From contig NZ_WQLB01000009.1 of the NCBI RefSeq assembly GCF_009755355.1, forward strand, positions 1 through 64,000: 64,000 bases of DNA. The letters are read 5' to 3'. Source of the DNA: Deinococcus arboris. Lineage in GTDB: Bacteria; Deinococcota; Deinococci; Deinococcales; Deinococcaceae. The translations under genes were made by a program, and so were the position numbers. Shown here one piece after another: positions 24,559 through 33,168 of the stretch; position 1 is the stretch's first letter; each line of letters begins with the position of its first letter. The notes below the pieces were generated by a model that did no database searches, was not told the DNA's origin, and saw only the letters and a program-made list of their open reading frames with translations.

Positions 24559-24635
<77 letters not shown>

Positions 24636-24640
24636 AGTGA

Positions 24641-24681
24641 GACGAAGAAAACCCCGGATTCTCTCCGGGGTTCGTCTTTTT
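24641..24681 (+). terminator. Intrinsic terminator after the tRNA cluster
   Basis: GACGAA and AACCCCGGA pair with TCCGGGGTT and TTCGTC around TTCTC, then TTTTT. Confidence 0.85.
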
Positions 24682-24721
24682 GTAGCGGCTTCGTGTAGCA
24701 AAGCTCTCGTACCGACGAATA

Positions 24722-24739
24722 CACCTTATATATAAGGTG
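24722..24739. promoter_or_regulatory. 18-bp perfect palindrome, likely operator
   Basis: CACCTTATATATAAGGTG lies over the -35 region of the next gene. Its -10 TACCAT (24755-24760) is six bases before the ATG. An AT-rich perfect palindrome at this place suggests a repressor site. Confidence 0.55.
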
Positions 24740-24766
24740 CATATTTCAGCCTGCTACCATTACGCC

Positions 24767-25072
24767 ATGAACAAAAGAGTGGTTGTGCGATTTGTTCCAC
24801 CCGCACCCGTGAAAGTGTCCACTGGCAAAGGCACTTCACGCCTGCGTGCCTGGAAAACGGACAAACTCATTGAGTTCTTGGAAGTCGGCCTGGCCCCGCT
24901 GGTCGCACAGCAGTTCCCAGACATTGAACTGAGTGTTATAGAAAGCCGGGCGGCGGACGTCCGGTTTGAGGGATGGAAGCCGGAGAAGCCGACTGCGATG
25001 CGCGAGGCGATTGGCGAAATGGTTGGGACCGTGATGGAAGATATTGAGGCGGAAGAGTTTCTCGAAGCCTGA
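24767..25072 (+). CDS. Hypothetical protein at the prophage left end
   Basis: A 101-residue protein with a basic N-terminus (MNKRVVVRF) and an acidic C-terminus (EDIEAEEFLEA). The leaderless start at 24767 is supported by TACCAT six bases upstream. It has lower GC than the host and lies between the tRNA cluster terminator and a strong bidirectional terminator. I do not recognise it; its operator-like palindrome hints at regulated expression in the lysogen. Confidence 0.65.
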   Translation: MNKRVVVRFVPPAPVKVSTGKGTSRLRAWKTDKLIEFLEVGLAPLVAQQFPDIELSVIESRAADVRFEGWKPEKPTAMREAIGEMVGTVMEDIEAEEFLEA

Positions 25073-25122
25073 GCTGCACGCCCTGAACTGAGAAGGCCCT
25101 GCCACTGGTGCAGGACAGTGAG

Positions 25123-25149
25123 GAGGTGGCCTGAAATTCAGGCCACCTC
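25123..25149. terminator. Bidirectional terminator
   Basis: A 27-base perfect inverted repeat: GAGGTGGCCTGAA and its complement around a single A. It lies between convergent genes. Confidence 0.75.
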
Positions 25150-25169
25150 AACAACTTTCTCGCACCCAC

Positions 25170-25433
25170 TTAATGACGTAGTGAGTTCACTGACTCTACC
25201 TTGAGCTGCCAGCGCGGCAGGTTGACCACTGTATCCCCTTTCTCAAAGCCTCTGACCATCAGCGACCGATCCGTGTAACTGAGCAGCGGCAGAGCCACTT
25301 CAGAAGATTCTTTGAAGGATGCGCACGAGAATAATCCATGATGGATCACCTCCGAACGCATCGCCGTTGTTTCAAATGTACGGAACTCGCCCGTAGGCAG
25401 ATACGTCAGAATGAAATGAAACAGAGTATCCAT
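25170..25433 (-). CDS. Hypothetical prophage protein
   Basis: An 87-residue protein starting MDTLFHFILTYLPTGEF, with a GAGGA site before its ATG. Composition is less GC-rich than phage structural genes. No motif is recognised. The next gene on the same strand is 120 bases upstream. Confidence 0.6.
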   Translation of the reverse strand: MDTLFHFILTYLPTGEFRTFETTAMRSEVIHHGLFSCASFKESSEVALPLLSYTDRSLMVRGFEKGDTVVNLPRWQLKVESVNSLRH

Positions 25434-25554
25434 GAATTTTCCTCGTTGGGACTCGCAGATTCAGGTCGTCTGACCTGACATCGGCGCGGGTTTTCACCTG
25501 CGCTGGAGCGGTGCCGGGCAAGCCACAAGGTGAGGTGCAGTCGTGAAGCAAGCC

Positions 25555-25788
25555 TCAGGCTCTTTCCGCCTTCCACGGCAGCAGCGCCAGCACGTCCTGC
25601 CGCGCGATGGCCAACTCGCTGGCGTACGGTTCATCCCACCCCCGAACCCGCATCAGCACGTCCCTCAAGGCCAGAATCCGGTTCAGGCGCAGGCCTTCCC
25701 AGTCCACCAGCCACAGGAGGCTGCGGTCTTCCACGCGAACGCCCGACAAGAACACGCCGGTTTTCAGCAACACGACGGTTCTGATCAC
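25555..25788 (-). CDS. Hypothetical prophage protein
   Basis: A 77-residue protein starting MIRTVVLLKTGVFLSGVRVED. It has beta-like and helical stretches but no known motif. It is one of a run of small minus-strand ORFs between the lysis genes and the left end. Confidence 0.5.
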   Translation of the reverse strand: MIRTVVLLKTGVFLSGVRVEDRSLLWLVDWEGLRLNRILALRDVLMRVRGWDEPYASELAIARQDVLALLPWKAERA

Positions 25789-25833
25789 AGGGCAGCCTAC
25801 GCCCCAGCGCTGGTTCTCCGTGCAGAGCGTCCG

Positions 25834-26016
25834 CTAACGCTCGCCCATCAGCTTCACACACAGCCACAAGGGCGGCAGCACGAAACACAGCAGCAGGACC
25901 AGCCGCATGGCCCATGAGGTCTTGATCGTCTGATCCTCCGGGGCCATCTCAGTCCACAACATCACGCCCAGCGCGCAGATTCCGAGGAACAGCGGGCTGA
26001 GCTAAAAGTGTCGCAT
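25834..26016 (-). pseudogene. Small two-helix membrane ORF interrupted by an in-frame amber codon
   Basis: From the ATG at 26016 the frame reads MRHF, then TAG (26002-26004), then LSPLFLGICALGVMLW and, after a polar link, MRLVLLLCFVLPPLWLC to a stop at 25834. The two hydrophobic helices are preserved across the amber codon, so the gene is either broken near its start or restarts at GTG 25965. No good ribosome site is seen at either place. Confidence 0.4.
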
Positions 26017-26109
26017 CCCTCAGCAGACGCGCCTGGGCATCACGTTGGGGCGGCCACCGGTCAAGAGGGGCAGGTCAACCCTTTAGATCACCTTGGGCGG
26101 CTAAGCCAC

Positions 26110-26445
26110 TTAGAGCAGCACGTACCGCAAGTACTCCAGATCCTTGGTGGCAATATCCAGCGACAGCCGGGCGCGTTCCAACGCCAGCGCACCGTCCGCA
26201 AAATCCACGGCGATCTGCTCGCGGGCGGTGAAGGCTTCCGCGTCGGGGGCGGTGCTCAGAACCCGCAGCTGGGCGGCGACGAGCGCGAGGTCGTGGGTCA
26301 TGGCCATCAGGTCCTGCTGAATGCGGGTGCGGCGCTGGACCACACGGCGGATGATGGCCGAGATGTCCGCGCCGTCGTACGGGGGCAGGGCCGTCTCGTT
26401 CATGCGGGCCAGAGCGTCCAGGGTGCGGGCTTCGTCATCCATCAT
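26110..26445 (-). CDS. Hypothetical helical prophage protein
   Basis: A 111-residue, almost entirely helical protein (MMDDEARTLDALARMNE and following) likely to form a coiled bundle. TAAGCT lies six bases before the ATG at 26445, a leaderless arrangement giving it its own promoter. Function is unknown. Confidence 0.55.
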   Translation of the reverse strand: MMDDEARTLDALARMNETALPPYDGADISAIIRRVVQRRTRIQQDLMAMTHDLALVAAQLRVLSTAPDAEAFTAREQIAVDFADGALALERARLSLDIATKDLEYLRYVLL

Positions 26446-26540
26446 CCGGCCAGCTTAGGCGCCTGCCAGGACCAGATGGTCCCAACCAATAACAAAGGTT
26501 TACGTCACTCTTGACGCTCATCAACGGTCCCCGCAACACT

Positions 26541-26565
26541 GCCCCTCACAGACGGGGCCTACACT
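26541..26565 (+). promoter_or_regulatory. Promoter with inverted repeat for the accessory trio
   Basis: GCCCC (26541) and GGGGC (26554) flank TCACAGAC and abut a TACACT -10 box (26560-26565), 46 bases before the ATG at 26612. Confidence 0.4.
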
Positions 26566-26611
26566 GAAGTGTTCGAGTTTCAACTCATGACTCCAACAAA
26601 GTGAGGCACCC

Positions 26612-27154
26612 ATGCCCCCCTCGTCTTCCCTGATGTTTTCCTGGGTCCCCGGCACCACCGACCAGGTGCGCTTCACCACGGGCGCCCGCACCTACACGGT
26701 CCTCCTCAAAGACGTGCAGCGCCCCAACGTCCACAGTGCCGCTGCCCTCTACCTCAAAGGTCGAGTCCTCCTCCACATCACCGCTGCCCATTTCGCCGAG
26801 CTCACTGGCCATTTGGCCCTGACCACGAAGACTCACCGCGAAGCCCAGCCCGTTGGAACCTCGGCCGCTGAAGACGATCTCCTGTCCTCCCTGACTTGGA
26901 CCGCACGGCCTGGACGAGGCATTGGGCTCCTCAGGGTGCGCCTGACTTCGCGGGGCTATCCAGCTGCACTTTGCGTTCAGACGAAAGGCTGCGGACCTGA
27001 CTGGGGCGCAGGTGTCTGGCAGCGGGTCCCCGGTGATCAGGCACGGTCATTGCCAGCTGCAATTCGCGAGTGGAATACCGTCGCAGCCCAAGAATTTGCG
27101 GCGTCCGTTCAAGGGCGGTACCGTGAATTGACACCCTATAGCGCCATGAATTGA
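26612..27154 (+). CDS. Accessory prophage gene 1 (unknown)
   Basis: A 180-residue protein on the strand opposite to the phage operon. The N-terminal half is beta-rich (VRFTTGARTYTVLL, GRVLLHITAAHFAEL). No family is recognised. It begins a run of three same-strand genes between the lysis cassette and the left end, the usual place for lysogenic-conversion genes. Confidence 0.6.
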   Translation: MPPSSSLMFSWVPGTTDQVRFTTGARTYTVLLKDVQRPNVHSAAALYLKGRVLLHITAAHFAELTGHLALTTKTHREAQPVGTSAAEDDLLSSLTWTARPGRGIGLLRVRLTSRGYPAALCVQTKGCGPDWGAGVWQRVPGDQARSLPAAIREWNTVAAQEFAASVQGRYRELTPYSAMN

Positions 27155-27207
27155 TCCCAGCCTTCGAATGGTCACTAGCACCCTCATGCACACCTTGGAG
27201 GAGCACG

Positions 27208-27438
27208 ATGGTTCATCTGCGCACCTGGCATCATCTCGCCCGTAATCGTTTACTGATCGTGACAGGAGCGGCGTCCAATGATCAGGATTATCTGGATCTT
27301 GTCTCCGCCTGCGCGCAGGCCGGTGAGTGCGAGATCACAGTGGGCACCCAACTGGGCCGAATGACAGGGCGGCTGACGCAGATGTCCCCTGCGTGGCTTT
27401 CAACCGCTTATTTTCAGGGCTATCTGATCTTTGCTTGA
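27208..27438 (+). CDS. Accessory prophage gene 2 (unknown)
   Basis: A 76-residue protein. The ATG at 27208 has a strong GGAGGAG site. It starts 53 bases after gene 1. There are no recognised motifs; the middle is acidic and the last residues hydrophobic. Confidence 0.6.
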   Translation: MVHLRTWHHLARNRLLIVTGAASNDQDYLDLVSACAQAGECEITVGTQLGRMTGRLTQMSPAWLSTAYFQGYLIFA

Positions 27439-27454
27439 GGTGGGAGGGAGTGCC

Positions 27455-27688
27455 ATGGACAGTTTGATTTATGCGTCGGTGCGTCAAGTGGCCGCAACGT
27501 GGTATGCCATCGCGTTGACCCAGAAAAAGACGTCGAAGGATGCCGCCGTGATTGGGATGCGGCAAGCGGAAATTTACTTGAGTGATTTGGGGTTGGTGGG
27601 CGACGCCGCGCGTTCCTATTTGGAAGGGGCGCAGCGGTCGGTGGACAGCAACTTTGAGGGTCGTTTGGATGAGGTGCTCAAGAATTGA
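27455..27688 (+). CDS. Accessory prophage gene 3 (unknown)
   Basis: A 77-residue helical protein with GGGAGG before the ATG at 27455, 16 bases after gene 2. Composition is lower in GC than the structural genes. No family is recognised. Confidence 0.6.
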   Translation: MDSLIYASVRQVAATWYAIALTQKKTSKDAAVIGMRQAEIYLSDLGLVGDAARSYLEGAQRSVDSNFEGRLDEVLKN

Positions 27689-27708
27689 GGGCAGCACTCT
27701 GACGAGCA

Positions 27709-27748
27709 GAAAAAGCGCCCCGCTCTTGGCACTGGCCAGGGCGGGGCG
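27709..27748 (-). terminator. Terminator of the phage late operon
   Basis: CGCCCCGC pairs with GCGGGGCG, and on the minus strand the stem is followed by a T run (the AAAAA at 27710-27714). It ends transcription just beyond the endolysin. Confidence 0.8.
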
Positions 27749-27771
27749 ATTCGTCGCAAGTTGTCCGAGAG

Positions 27772-28392
27772 CTACAAATGTGGCAGGGCTTTTTGGTACA
27801 GCGCCACCATCTCGTCGGCATGTAGCATGGCTGGCCCGTTCACCGCGCGCCGCGTCCCCCAGATCTCCCCGGCGGCTGCCAATCTGTTGGCCTGACTCAT
27901 GCGGGCCCAGTAATAAGCGCCGCCCAGCAGCCCCACCCCCATCTGTTCCAGCAGGTCCGGCTGGGCCGTGAGGGGCAGGTCGACGGCGCGCTCGACGGCC
28001 AGCGTGTTGGCCCGCCCGGTGATCTGGAGATGGCCCCAGCCCCGGAAGGCCCAGCCGTCCCCGCTGGCCGTGTCCCCGTTCCCCAGGCGCCCGGCATAGA
28101 CCAGATTGGCCAGTCGCTCTGGGTTGCGCAGGTAAGCGTTCGGGTCATGACGGCCGCCGTGCCTGGGGTCAAACCGGCTGGGCCAGACCGCCCGAAGGCG
28201 CTGTGGTGTGGTGTAGAACAGGTTCTCGCGTTTGGGCTGGATGCCCGCTTCTACGGCCATATTGGCCAGCCAGGCGGCCACACTCTTGCGGTCCGTAATG
28301 CCGAACAGATCGGCGGCGCGCTGGGCTTTCTCGGCGGTCACTTCAGCGGTGGGGTGCTGCGGGACCAGGACACGAATTAGCTGGGGGGTAAT
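27772..28392 (-). CDS. GH19-type endolysin
   Basis: A chitinase-like muramidase of phage lysis cassettes. The N-terminal helix pair leads to WLANMAVEAG (position of the catalytic glutamate), then NLVYAGRLGNGDTASGDGW and RGWGHLQITGRAN, the hallmark GH19 segment. The conserved fold begins before the GTG at 28341. In-frame codons back to an ATT at 28392 add ITPQLIRVLVP, as in relatives, with GGAG ten bases before it, so an ATT start overlapping the previous stop (TAATT) is proposed. Confidence 0.82.
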   Translation of the reverse strand: MTPQLIRVLVPQHPTAEVTAEKAQRAADLFGITDRKSVAAWLANMAVEAGIQPKRENLFYTTPQRLRAVWPSRFDPRHGGRHDPNAYLRNPERLANLVYAGRLGNGDTASGDGWAFRGWGHLQITGRANTLAVERAVDLPLTAQPDLLEQMGVGLLGGAYYWARMSQANRLAAAGEIWGTRRAVNGPAMLHADEMVALYQKALPHL

Positions 28393-28757
28393 TATGGCAG
28401 GGCTCCAGTGCCACCCAGTTCAGGGGGCCAGACGGTGCGGGGCTCAATGTTGCAAGTCTGTTCCAGGTACTCAACCCGCACACGTGCCTGGTCCCGCTGG
28501 TAACGCATGCTGTGATTCAGGTCGAGAGAGGTGTCCAATTCGGTTTCCAGCTTGGTCATGGCGGTGCGCAAGTCTTGTAGCTCCGTTCGCAACTGTGCGA
28601 CCTGCGCCTGCAAGTCCGCTTCTTTCCCCGCACTGACTTTCCCCCCTCGCACCTCGCGCACCAGCGCGGCCAGCCCGAAGAACAGGGCCAGCACGATGCC
28701 GGCTGGCCCACTTTTGGTGACGAGGTTCAGCACTGGTGCCAGGTCAAACCCCTCCAC
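28392..28757 (-). CDS. Membrane-anchored coiled-coil lysis-region protein
   Basis: About 121 residues: one hydrophobic helix (GPAGIVLALFFGLAALV) followed by a long coiled coil (LQAQVAQLRTELQDLR and on). The GTG at 28757 has a GAGGAGC site. The form suits a spanin-like or holin-associated protein, but no family is recognised. Confidence 0.6.
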   Translation of the reverse strand: MEGFDLAPVLNLVTKSGPAGIVLALFFGLAALVREVRGGKVSAGKEADLQAQVAQLRTELQDLRTAMTKLETELDTSLDLNHSMRYQRDQARVRVEYLEQTCNIEPRTVWPPELGGTGALP

Positions 28758-29220
28758 GTTGCTCCTCGTCGTCAATGCGGGCCAGACGCCGGAGCCACCG
28801 TGGCGGGCTGTCCACCAGTCGCGCCCACCACACGCTGCTGGCCGCCAGATGGACCGCTGTGCGGGCCATGAGCACCAGGGACACGTAACTGAGGATGGTG
28901 TTGGTCGACACGCCACTGGTGCCACCCGCTCCAGCCCCAAAGGCGTAAGCAACAGCTCCGAGATACAAGCTGGCCAGTAGATGTGCGCCGAGGCGCCAGA
29001 CACTGCCCCGTGGGGTAAAAAGAAGCAGCAGGGCAAAACCTAGGGCGAACCAGCCCCACAGGGCCCAGGGCAGCACTTGGGTAAAGGCGCTATAGGAGGG
29101 CAGCAGCTCCGGCAGGAAGGGCCGGTGATAAACCCACCAAGCCCAGCCCAGCAGGACGGCGGCGATGATGTTGGTGGGATTGACCGGGTCCCAGCGGCTA
29201 AACAGGAAGGCGCGCTGCAT
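28744..29220 (-). CDS. Polytopic membrane protein, candidate holin
   Basis: 158 residues with four hydrophobic helices (about 17-33, 45-67, 75-96, 105-124) and a charged C-terminus (RIDDEEQRGGV). Its place just upstream of the endolysin supports a holin role. The ATG at 29220 overlaps the previous stop (TGATG). Confidence 0.6.
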   Translation of the reverse strand: MQRAFLFSRWDPVNPTNIIAAVLLGWAWWVYHRPFLPELLPSYSAFTQVLPWALWGWFALGFALLLLFTPRGSVWRLGAHLLASLYLGAVAYAFGAGAGGTSGVSTNTILSYVSLVLMARTAVHLAASSVWWARLVDSPPRWLRRLARIDDEEQRGGV

Positions 29221-29540
29221 CAGCGCACCGCCAGCGGACGCCAGGTCTGGCCGTCCATCGTGTAAGAGAGGCGGTGGGTCAGGAGCCAGATGCGCTGCAG
29301 GCGACCCACGGGCACGAGGATGGGCGGCTCTGAGAAGTGGTTGATGCGGCTTTCCTTGCGAATGAGGGCGGGCTTCTTGCAGCCCGGCGCGGCTTGTACG
29401 ACGGCCTGGTAACCGATGACGACGGCGAAGTCCCGCAGGGCCACGGGTTGACAGTAGGTCCCTGTGGGAGGCGTAGGCGGAATGGGCTGGGCGACGGCCG
29501 CTGCACACAGCAGGGCAACCAGGAACAGGATTCGGTGCAT
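29220..29540 (-). CDS. Secreted hypothetical phage protein
   Basis: 106 residues with a clear signal peptide (MHRILFLVALLCAAAVAQ). Two cysteines remain in the mature part. It lies between the fibre gene and the holin candidate. Function is unknown. Confidence 0.55.
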   Translation of the reverse strand: MHRILFLVALLCAAAVAQPIPPTPPTGTYCQPVALRDFAVVIGYQAVVQAAPGCKKPALIRKESRINHFSEPPILVPVGRLQRIWLLTHRLSYTMDGQTWRPLAVR

Positions 29541-29568
29541 CAGGCCTCCAAGCCAGCAGGAATGACGA

Positions 29569-29595
29569 CGCCCCCGTGCTGGCAGGACGGGGGCG
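29569..29595 (-). terminator. Hairpin between fibre and lysis genes
   Basis: CGCCCCCGT pairs with ACGGGGGCG. No T run, so it may be a partial terminator or processing site. Confidence 0.5.
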
Positions 29596-29606
29596 GGGGC
29601 GGTGAT

Positions 29607-30887
29607 TTACATTTCTGGCAATGCGATGCTGTACCGCCCCCCGCCGGGGCGCTGATACACCAGCAGCGGTGTGCCGCTGCCACTGTCCACGATGGCGGCG
29701 CCACCGGTCGATGGCACCATTGAGGCGTCAGGGACCACCGGGAAGTCGCCAGGGTCCAACGAGCCAACAACGCCCTTTTCTAGCTGCCGCACGAGGCCCA
29801 GCAGCGGCAGCGTGCGCCCATATGGCTGGTCGGGGACAGCCCGTAAAATCAGCGGCCCCGACACGTAGGGGGCCGCGGGGACAGCGCCAGCCCCATAGAG
29901 CGCCATCGAGAGCGCAGATGCGGTCTCAATGGTGTAGTCCCCAGGCGGCAGTGTCAGGTCGGTGCCCAGGTCAATGGTCTGTGGCGCCCAGTAAGCGCCC
30001 GCCGTATCGGGGGGATTGACGGAGGCCAGCACACCGCCGCTGCTGTTCCGCACCCGCAACTCGGTGAGGTTGTAGGCACTGACCCTGATCTGGTTAATGG
30101 TCAGCGCCGCAGTCAGGGTGATGGGGATGACGTTGTAGCCACCCACCACGTTGCTCCAGTTGCTGCTGCCAGCGGCCCCAAAACTGGCTTGCGTGACCGG
30201 GCCAGTGCGGAGGGCTACAGGGGCAACGGCAGGCGTTACTGGGGTGTCGGTGTCCCCCCCCGTCGTGTCGGTCGCGTACTGCGCGATGATCTGGGCGTCG
30301 GGGGCAGGCACCGTCTGCGCGGTACCGCTGTAGTAGCTGGGGTTGGCAATGGTGGCCAGGCCGGTCCAGGTATGCCCGGCAGAGAGCTGAATGCTGGTCA
30401 GGTAGCCTCCATAGCTGGTGCCGTTGATGCCGTTGCCCAACTGGCCGACATGCAGGTAGTAATCGTGTCCGGCCAGCAACACCGCCCCAGTGGGCATGGT
30501 GCCTCGGAGGTTGCCGCCCTCAGTGACCGCCGCTGCCGCATAAGAGGGGTCCGCGCTGTTCACGGCGATCAGGGCGATGGCCACGTTGCCCGATTTGCTG
30601 GCGTTCTCGATCAGCACGCTGGTCAGGGGAATGTTGACCGAAGGCCGGATGATCTGCCGCACGTCACTGGGGCCAGTCAGCGTCAGGCGGTTTGTGATCG
30701 GGCCGCTGCGGGTCACCGAGGTGGGGAGTGGGGTTCCGCCGTCAGCTGGACCTACCACGCGATAGGGGATGCCGTTCAGACCTGTGACGTGCAGCGCGGC
30801 CGTGCCATCCGACTGCCGAATGAAGTACATCGTGCCCGGCTCAAGCACCCCAGGCAGGGCATCCAGTTGTGTGGCCTTCACGTCCAT
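29607..30887 (-). CDS. Tail fibre / tail tip protein
   Basis: About 426 residues, rich in beta strands, glycine and threonine/serine. The region TPVTPAVAPVALRTGPV links two halves. This composition and the place at the distal end of the tail module suggest a receptor-binding or fibre protein. The ATG at 30887 has GGGGAA before it; a GTG at 30899 is the alternative. Confidence 0.6.
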   Translation of the reverse strand: MDVKATQLDALPGVLEPGTMYFIRQSDGTAALHVTGLNGIPYRVVGPADGGTPLPTSVTRSGPITNRLTLTGPSDVRQIIRPSVNIPLTSVLIENASKSGNVAIALIAVNSADPSYAAAAVTEGGNLRGTMPTGAVLLAGHDYYLHVGQLGNGINGTSYGGYLTSIQLSAGHTWTGLATIANPSYYSGTAQTVPAPDAQIIAQYATDTTGGDTDTPVTPAVAPVALRTGPVTQASFGAAGSSNWSNVVGGYNVIPITLTAALTINQIRVSAYNLTELRVRNSSGGVLASVNPPDTAGAYWAPQTIDLGTDLTLPPGDYTIETASALSMALYGAGAVPAAPYVSGPLILRAVPDQPYGRTLPLLGLVRQLEKGVVGSLDPGDFPVVPDASMVPSTGGAAIVDSGSGTPLLVYQRPGGGRYSIALPEM

Positions 30888-31405
30888 AGGTTCCCCCACT
30901 GCGGTGTGCCAGACCCAATTGGCGGCAGGTTCAAGTCCCCGGCCAGCGGCGCGGGATGCGGGTCATGCCCCTCCGCTGCCCAGAGCGGCCCAGCCAGCAG
31001 GTAGGTGACAGTAAAGGTCCGGGTCAGTCCCTCGCCGAACGGTTCCTGGGATTCGGTCGGTTCCAGGATGGGCAGGGCGCTGATGCCTTCCCAGTAGGCC
31101 GTAGCCAGCAATGCCAGCGCATGCCACTGGTTCGCCAGAGCTGAGACCATGGCGGCGCTGCTGGCTTCGACCTGAAAGGTCAGCTGTACCGTGACGGGCT
31201 TGGCGGTGCGGCTGCCACTGGCCCAGGTCCGGCCTCGCGCGGTCTGGCGTGGCGTCACGTTGAGCGGCGTGGTGATGGCGCCGCGCGTGACCGTTACCGC
31301 CCCACCGCTGAGGGGATACGTCACGCCCCCCGAGGTGATCGCGGGGGGCAAGGCTTGGCTGGGCTGTGGGGGAGGCGGAATCGCCGGTAATCGGGTGATG
31401 TTCAT
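30878..31405 (-). CDS. Minor tail protein
   Basis: 175 residues, beta-rich, with proline-rich N-terminus (IPPPPQPSQALPP). It overlaps the fibre gene by ten bases and follows the large tail-tip gene. The role is inferred from position only. Confidence 0.5.
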   Translation of the reverse strand: MNITRLPAIPPPPQPSQALPPAITSGGVTYPLSGGAVTVTRGAITTPLNVTPRQTARGRTWASGSRTAKPVTVQLTFQVEASSAAMVSALANQWHALALLATAYWEGISALPILEPTESQEPFGEGLTRTFTVTYLLAGPLWAAEGHDPHPAPLAGDLNLPPIGSGTPQWGNLWT

Positions 31406-31413
31406 AGACCTCC

Positions 31414-33147
31414 TCAGGTGCTGGCCCGCACCGCGTCCGTGGTGGCGTCCTGGTCCTTGGTGCTGATGGCGGCCGTGAACGAAAGTGCCTCAGCTTCGTC
31501 TCGCTGCCCACAGCGGACTTCCGTGTACAGCTCACCGTCGTCAGCGGTGTCATAGACCAGCAGCTCAATCGGCAGTTCCCTGGTTTCGAGCACCGCGCCC
31601 AGCGGATCACGCAGGGTGAGGCTGGCCTTCGCTGCTGGGCTGTAGTTCCAGCCAGGCAAGCGGGCCACCACCGGGTTCAGGGTGGGCACACGGGCCAGCG
31701 GCGTAGCGCTGGCGGCCATGAGCGAGGGACTGGCGCGGATCAGGGTGCCAGCAGAGAGCTTCACGGTGCTGTCCGGATCGTTGGGCTTGACCAGAAAGCT
31801 GGCGCTGCGGGTCTTGTCGTAGAGCCCGCCCGTGGTCCAGGCACCGGCCAGCCGAGCTTGGCTCTGGTCCCCCATCAGCGCCAGGCCTGCAGCTGTCGGC
31901 GGCCCTTCACTGGCCACACTGGCCAGCCGCGCGCCATTGTTCGGCGCCAGGTTGCCGTCCGTGGCGCTGATGTTCAGGCCAGAGACGGTGCCCCCCTCGG
32001 CTTTCACTTCCCAGCCGTCTGGCAGCGGCGCGGTCTCGGGAAAGGTCAGCAGGACGTTGTAGTAGCTCACCACGATGTCCGGCGGGGGCGTGAGGGTCAG
32101 GCTGGTACCGGCGTCTCCGTCCCAGAGCGCACTATTCGGCCCACTGACCCCCACGGTGGTATTTGGCGGGTTCGGTGCCCCCTGCCGCACGAAGCCGGTG
32201 GCGTACACCTCCACGGTACTGGCTGTCAGGCGCTCAAACAGCGCGGGGTCTGCCGGCAGGGGCAGGCCTCGCCACGCCTCGCCATAGCTGTGAGGGGCCA
32301 CGTTCAGCGCGTGGGTCAGCGGCGCGCGGGCATCGCGGTAGGGCACCATGCCCGCACCATTCGCAAAGTTTTCCACCCCGTTGGTCAGCACGGTCTGCGC
32401 GAACGTGACCCGAACGTCCGTGACCAGCAGGGTGCTGTCGGTATCGAGACCGTCAATCTCGACGCCTTCAGTGGCCTCGTCTATGGTCAGCGTGCCGGTT
32501 GGATAGCCGAACACCGGGCGCAGATCGGGGTTGACGCCCCAGTCGGGATTCACGTCTTTCGACTGCGTGGTGCCGTCTGGGTTCAGATAGGTGCGGGTCT
32601 GGCGGGACCGGCCGCGCAAGCGCTCCTCGATCAGCTTGCTGACCTTCCAGAAGTTCGACTGGAGCGCTGCACTGGTGATGCTGAGATTGGGAATGGTGCT
32701 GGTGGTGGGGGCCAGCAGCGTGCTGCCCAGCTGACCAGAACTGATCAGGTCGGTGAACAGCTGCCGCACCTGGGCGCCCAAGTCCGCTTCAGGCAGCAGG
32801 GTGCGGGCTTCCACTTCGGTCAGGCGCCGAATCTTGAAGCCCTGGAGCTTGTAGCGGCCCACCTCGCTGCGCGCGCTGCCCGTGATGACCGCTGTGCCGG
32901 CGTACTTGTTCAGCCAGGGGCCTGTGCCTGCTGACCGGTACTGGACCTGCACGGTGTCCCTGGGTCCGATGCCCAGCGTGGCGGGATCACCTTCAAAGGT
33001 GGCTTCGCGGCAGTCGTTCAGGGGCCCGACTTCCATGCGGCGCGGGCCGCCCACGAGGTACAGGGGCGTGCCCGTAGGCGGGTCCAGTTCACGGACATGT
33101 TTTTCCGTGCCGTCTGGGGACAGCACGCGGATTCGGTACTCTTCCAT
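31414..33147 (-). CDS. Tail-associated (tip/baseplate) protein
   Basis: 577 residues starting MEEYRIRVLSPDGTEKHV, with many beta strands. It is located after the tape measure gene, where siphoviruses encode distal tail and tail-associated proteins. No enzymatic motif is seen. GGAGG lies before the ATG, directly after a moron terminator. Confidence 0.6.
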   Translation of the reverse strand: MEEYRIRVLSPDGTEKHVRELDPPTGTPLYLVGGPRRMEVGPLNDCREATFEGDPATLGIGPRDTVQVQYRSAGTGPWLNKYAGTAVITGSARSEVGRYKLQGFKIRRLTEVEARTLLPEADLGAQVRQLFTDLISSGQLGSTLLAPTTSTIPNLSITSAALQSNFWKVSKLIEERLRGRSRQTRTYLNPDGTTQSKDVNPDWGVNPDLRPVFGYPTGTLTIDEATEGVEIDGLDTDSTLLVTDVRVTFAQTVLTNGVENFANGAGMVPYRDARAPLTHALNVAPHSYGEAWRGLPLPADPALFERLTASTVEVYATGFVRQGAPNPPNTTVGVSGPNSALWDGDAGTSLTLTPPPDIVVSYYNVLLTFPETAPLPDGWEVKAEGGTVSGLNISATDGNLAPNNGARLASVASEGPPTAAGLALMGDQSQARLAGAWTTGGLYDKTRSASFLVKPNDPDSTVKLSAGTLIRASPSLMAASATPLARVPTLNPVVARLPGWNYSPAAKASLTLRDPLGAVLETRELPIELLVYDTADDGELYTEVRCGQRDEAEALSFTAAISTKDQDATTDAVRAST

Positions 33148-33168
33148 GCCTCACCTCCAAAGGGGAAT

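Noticed and set aside
24737..24766. Upstream extension of the leftmost prophage gene
   Set aside because: An earlier ATG at 24737 falls inside the palindrome; the -10 box before 24767 supports the shorter protein.
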